64,000 bases of DNA. Origin: Streptomyces glomeratus. GTDB lineage: Bacteria > Actinomycetota > Actinomycetes > Streptomycetales > Streptomycetaceae. The stretch's first letter is position 1. Every line of letters starts with the position of its first letter. The notes under the pieces are model-generated. The model was not told the origin of the DNA and did not search any database. It saw only the letters and a list, made by a program, of their open reading frames with translations. The DNA is taken from assembly GCF_021462825.1 (NCBI RefSeq), contig NZ_JAKEEB010000010.1:176706-240705 (forward strand), given 5' to 3'. Position numbers and translations under genes: made by a program. Shown one piece after another: positions 60,815 through 64,000 of this stretch.

Positions 60815-63800
60815 ATGCTCGAACCGATCGAGCCCACCGAGGGCTCCGAGAACAACACCCCCAGCGACACCCTGCCGCCGCGTCGCCGACGTCGCGCCGC
60901 GTCGCGCCCGGCAGGCCCGCCCACGGTCGCGGCCGAGACCTCGACCCTCGAGGCCACGACGCCCGAAGTCACGGTGACCGAGTCCGTGCCCGCGGCGGCA
61001 GCGGCCATACCGGCCGCGGAGGCCGCCGAGGCAACAGGGGCAGACGAGACCGAAGAGACGGAAGCGGTCTCCGCGGCTGCGGTTGCGCCTGAGGCGGAGG
61101 TGGTGGAGCCGGTGGCCGAGGAGGCCGCTCCGCGTGCTACGCGTCGTCGTGCCACGCGCCGGGCGTCCGCGCCCGCCGGGGCTCCCGCGGCCGCGGAGGC
61201 CGTGGAGGTCGTGGTGCCGGCCGCTGCGGAGGGCACGGAGGAGCCCGCGGCTGCCGTTGCCTCTGAGGCGGAAGTGGTGGAGCCGGTGGCCGAGGAGGCC
61301 GCTCCGCGTCCTGCGCGTCGTCGTGCCACGCGCCGGGCGTCCGCGCCCGCCGGGGCTCCCGGGGCCGCGGAGGCCGTGGAGGTCGTGGTGCCGGCGGCTG
61401 CGGAGGGCACGGAGGAGCCCGCGGCTGCCGTTGCCTCTGAGGCCGAGGTGGTGGAGCCGGTGGCCGAGGAGGCCGCTCCGCGTCGTACGCGTCGTCGTGC
61501 CACGCGCCGGGCGTCCGCGCCCGCCGGGGCACCCGCCCCCGCCGAGACCATCGAGACTTCCGTGGCCCAGCCGGCCGCCCCGGTCGCAGCGACGCCGGTG
61601 AGCGAGGCCGAGGCCGAGCCCGCCGAGACGCCTGCCGTCCAGGCTCCGGTCACCGAGGCGCCCGCCGCCGAGGAAGCCGCCCCCCGCCGCACCCGTCGCC
61701 GGGTCACCCGCCGGGTGTCGGCGCCCGCGGAGGAGACCGCCGCAGCGCACGTGGAGGCGCCCGTGACCGCCGCAGAAGAGACCGAACGTCCCGCCGCCGA
61801 GGCCCCCGAGGCCCCCGAGGCTCCGGCGGCCGCCCCGTCGCAGCCGGAGCCGGCCGCCGAGGAGGCCGCCCCGCGCCGCGCCCGTCGTCGCGTCGGCCGC
61901 AAGGCCGCCGGCGGCTTCTCGGAGCCCGCCCGGGCCGAGGCCGAGGAGACGCCCGAGACCGTGCAGCGGCCGGCCCGGCCCGCCGTGGCCGTCTTCCAGG
62001 CGCCGGTGTTCACCGAGCCGATGTTCCAGACCCCGGAGCGGGCCGCCGCTGCCGCTGCCGCCCAGGCCGCGGAGCAGGAGGAGACCGTCGAGGAGGAGCC
62101 GGCCGGCCAGCGCCGCCGCCGTCGTCGCCGCGCCGGCGACGAGGAGCCCGTGGCCGTGATGCCCGAGACCACCGAAGAGGCTGAGGAGCTAGAGGAGTCC
62201 GAGGAGCCGGAGGAGTCGGCCGAGGGCGAGGAGAGCGAAGAGGCGGAGGAGACGGGTTCGCGCCGTCGCCGCCGCCGCGGCGGCCGCCGCCGTCGCCGTG
62301 GCGAGGCCGCCGAAGGCGAGGAGAGCGAGGAACTCGCCGCCGAGCAGGCCGCGCAGGACGCCGAGGACACCGCCGAGCAGCTGGAGGAGGACGCCGAGGA
62401 CACGGACGAGCAGGACGGTGAACCGGCCGGCACCAGCAGCAGCCGTCGCCGCCGTCGCCGTCGCCGCCGTGCCGGTGACACCGCCGCCGACACCGAGCCG
62501 GCGTCCGACGACCCCGAGCGCACCGTGGTGAAGGTCCGCGAGCCGCGCAAGAAGGACGAGCGGGCCGGTGACGGCACCGACGAGGTGCAGTCCATCAAGG
62601 GCTCGACCCGCCTCGAGGCCAAGAAGCAGCGCCGCCGCGAGGGGCGCGAGCAGGGCCGCCGCCGGGTCCCGATCATCACCGAGGCCGAGTTCCTTGCCCG
62701 GCGCGAGGCCGTCGAGCGTGTGATGGTCGTGCGCCAGAGCGGTGAGCGCACGCAGATCGGCGTCCTGGAGGACGGCGTGCTCGTCGAGCACTACGTCAAC
62801 AAGGAGCAGTCGACCTCGTACGTCGGCAACGTCTACCTCGGCAAGGTGCAGAACGTGCTGCCGTCGATGGAGGCCGCCTTCATCGACATCGGCAAGGGCA
62901 GGAACGCCGTCCTGTACGCGGGTGAGGTCAACTTCGAGGCGCTCGGGATGGCCAATGGCCCGCGCCGCATCGAGTCCGCGCTGAAGTCCGGGCAGTCCGT
63001 GCTCGTCCAGGTCACCAAGGACCCGATCGGCCACAAGGGCGCCCGCCTGACCAGCCAGGTCTCCCTGCCCGGCCGCTACCTGGTCTACGTGCCCGAGGGC
63101 TCCATGACCGGCATCAGCCGCAAGCTGCCCGACACCGAGCGGGCCCGCCTGAAGACGATCCTCAAGAAGATCGTCCCCGAGGACGCGGGCGTCATCGTGC
63201 GCACCGCCGCCGAGGGCGCGAGCGAGGACGAACTGCGCCGGGACGTCGAGCGGCTGCAGGCGCAGTGGGAGAGCATCCAGAAGAAGTCGAAGAACGGCAG
63301 CGCGCCGACGCTGCTGTACGGCGAGCCGGACATGACCGTCCGGGTCGTGCGCGACATCTTCAACGAGGACTTCTCCAAGGTCATCGTCAGCGGTGACGAG
63401 GCATGGGGGACCATCCACGGATACGTCGCCCACGTCGCCCCCGACCTGGCCGACCGTCTGCAGCGGTGGACCAGCGAGGTCGACGTCTTCGCCACGTACC
63501 GGATCGACGAGCAGCTCGCCAAGGCGCTGGACCGCAAGGTCTGGCTGCCCAGCGGCGGTTCGCTGGTGATCGACCGGACCGAGGCGATGGTCGTCATCGA
63601 CGTCAACACCGGCAAGTTCACCGGTCAGGGCGGCAACCTCGAGGAGACCGTCACCAGGAACAACCTGGAGGCGGCCGAGGAGATCGTCCGCCAGCTCAGG
63701 CTGCGCGACCTCGGCGGCATCATCGTCATCGACTTCATCGACATGGTGCTGGAGTCCAACCGGGATCTCGTCCTGCGGCGTCTGCTGGAGTGCCTGGGCC

Positions 63801-64000
63801 GGGACCGTACGAAGCATCAGGTCGCCGAGGTGACCTCGCTGGGCCTCGTGCAGATGACCCGCAAGCGGGTCGGCCAGGGCCTGCTGGAGTCCTTCTCCGA
63901 GACCTGCGTCCACTGCAACGGCCGCGGCGTGATCGTGCACATGGACCAGGCGACCGCGCCCGCCGGCGGCAAGCGCAAGAAGCGCGGCCGCGGCGGTGCC
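60815..64000 (+). CDS. rne: Ribonuclease E/G (3' end beyond window)
   Basis: 1062 codons from ATG 60815 (GGGAG 11-15 nt upstream), still open at the edge. Residues 1-~620 are a disordered Ala/Glu/Arg-rich arm with alternating acidic and RRRR patches and a 58-residue tandem repeat. The catalytic part follows: S1 domain (~642-720; SYVGNVYLGKVQNVLPSMEAAFIDIG), RNase H- and DNase I-like folds with the two metal-binding Asp in VVIDVNTGKFTG and IIVIDFIDM, and the zinc-link CVHCNGRG. Streptomyces RNase E/G (RNase ES) has the arm at the N-terminus, unlike E. coli, where it is C-terminal. It cleaves single-stranded RNA and scaffolds the degradosome. Confidence 0.96.
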   Translation, partial: MLEPIEPTEGSENNTPSDTLPPRRRRRAASRPAGPPTVAAETSTLEATTPEVTVTESVPAAAAAIPAAEAAEATGADETEETEAVSAAAVAPEAEVVEPVAEEAAPRATRRRATRRASAPAGAPAAAEAVEVVVPAAAEGTEEPAAAVASEAEVVEPVAEEAAPRPARRRATRRASAPAGAPGAAEAVEVVVPAAAEGTEEPAAAVASEAEVVEPVAEEAAPRRTRRRATRRASAPAGAPAPAETIETSVAQPAAPVAATPVSEAEAEPAETPAVQAPVTEAPAAEEAAPRRTRRRVTRRVSAPAEETAAAHVEAPVTAAEETERPAAEAPEAPEAPAAAPSQPEPAAEEAAPRRARRRVGRKAAGGFSEPARAEAEETPETVQRPARPAVAVFQAPVFTEPMFQTPERAAAAAAAQAAEQEETVEEEPAGQRRRRRRRAGDEEPVAVMPETTEEAEELEESEEPEESAEGEESEEAEETGSRRRRRRGGRRRRRGEAAEGEESEELAAEQAAQDAEDTAEQLEEDAEDTDEQDGEPAGTSSSRRRRRRRRRAGDTAADTEPASDDPERTVVKVREPRKKDERAGDGTDEVQSIKGSTRLEAKKQRRREGREQGRRRVPIITEAEFLARREAVERVMVVRQSGERTQIGVLEDGVLVEHYVNKEQSTSYVGNVYLGKVQNVLPSMEAAFIDIGKGRNAVLYAGEVNFEALGMANGPRRIESALKSGQSVLVQVTKDPIGHKGARLTSQVSLPGRYLVYVPEGSMTGISRKLPDTERARLKTILKKIVPEDAGVIVRTAAEGASEDELRRDVERLQAQWESIQKKSKNGSAPTLLYGEPDMTVRVVRDIFNEDFSKVIVSGDEAWGTIHGYVAHVAPDLADRLQRWTSEVDVFATYRIDEQLAKALDRKVWLPSGGSLVIDRTEAMVVIDVNTGKFTGQGGNLEETVTRNNLEAAEEIVRQLRLRDLGGIIVIDFIDMVLESNRDLVLRRLLECLGRDRTKHQVAEVTSLGLVQMTRKRVGQGLLESFSETCVHCNGRGVIVHMDQATAPAGGKRKKRGRGGA
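61091..61560 (+). repeat. 174-bp near-identical tandem repeat in the rne arm
   Basis: Units begin at 61091, 61265 and 61439 (the last partial). Each encodes 58 residues starting EAEVVEPVAEEAAPR, then an RRRATRR patch and SAPAGAP. The first two copies differ by only a few bases. Confidence 0.93.

Overview
The window is a piece of a Streptomyces (or very close actinomycete) chromosome. It has very high GC with strong third-position GC, frequent GTG starts, and a gene order typical of the genus: tig - clpP1 - clpP2 - clpX - valS - folC - ndk - mreBCD - PBP2 - rodA - CYTH/CHAD - B12/radical SAM - (accessory block) - DUF2344 - RNase E/G. No transposase, integrase, CRISPR array or biosynthetic cluster was seen.

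Layout. 0-6.7 kb: a cut-off GNAT acetyltransferase, a family-4 glycosyltransferase, an AbiEi/DUF559-like protein, aminopeptidase N, and a mycothiol-type DsbA-family oxidoreductase lacking its second active-site Cys. 6.9-12.4 kb: two paralogous amino-acid permeases flank bioY and a FAD-linked oxidase, with a 17-bp tandem repeat array between the last two. 12.6-21.2 kb: rpiB, a Nei-type DNA glycosylase, an Eis-like acetyltransferase, a membrane PP2C (SpoIIE-type) phosphatase, an acyltransferase, a Ser/Thr kinase with a PQQ propeller, and a SHOCT protein. 21.3-43.6 kb: conserved core with tRNA-Gly, tRNA-Pro, trigger factor, the Clp protease genes (with a ClgR-like box), valS, folC, ndk and the mre cell-shape cluster. 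43.6-59.7 kb: an accessory block between two genes (TIGR03960 radical SAM and TIGR03936/DUF2344) that are neighbours in many bacteria. 59.7-64 kb: DUF2344 and RNase E/G, which runs off the end.

The accessory block holds the most unusual content. A 2.06-kb segment (COG4705 membrane protein plus orphan arsenate reductase) is bracketed by a 17-bp direct repeat that duplicates coding sequence from the 3' end of the radical SAM gene. Next comes a translationally coupled pair of SpoIIE/GHKL proteins. The first is a canonical PAS-PAS-GAF-PP2C-HATPase. The second is an in-frame fusion of a complete APC permease to a PP2C domain whose signature residues are degraded (GHG to GGG, AGH to AGE, TDG to TGG) and to an intact HATPase domain. 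This looks like a transporter-type sensor feeding a partner-switching output, and is the best candidate for an undescribed system. Further on are a bldA-type (TTA-containing) secreted aminopeptidase, a Tat-type metallophosphoesterase, and a split MASE1 / GAF-PP2C pair separated by 14-bp tandem repeats. In all, the window carries four SpoIIE-type phosphatase domains and no visible sigma factor or STAS antagonist, so their partners must lie elsewhere.
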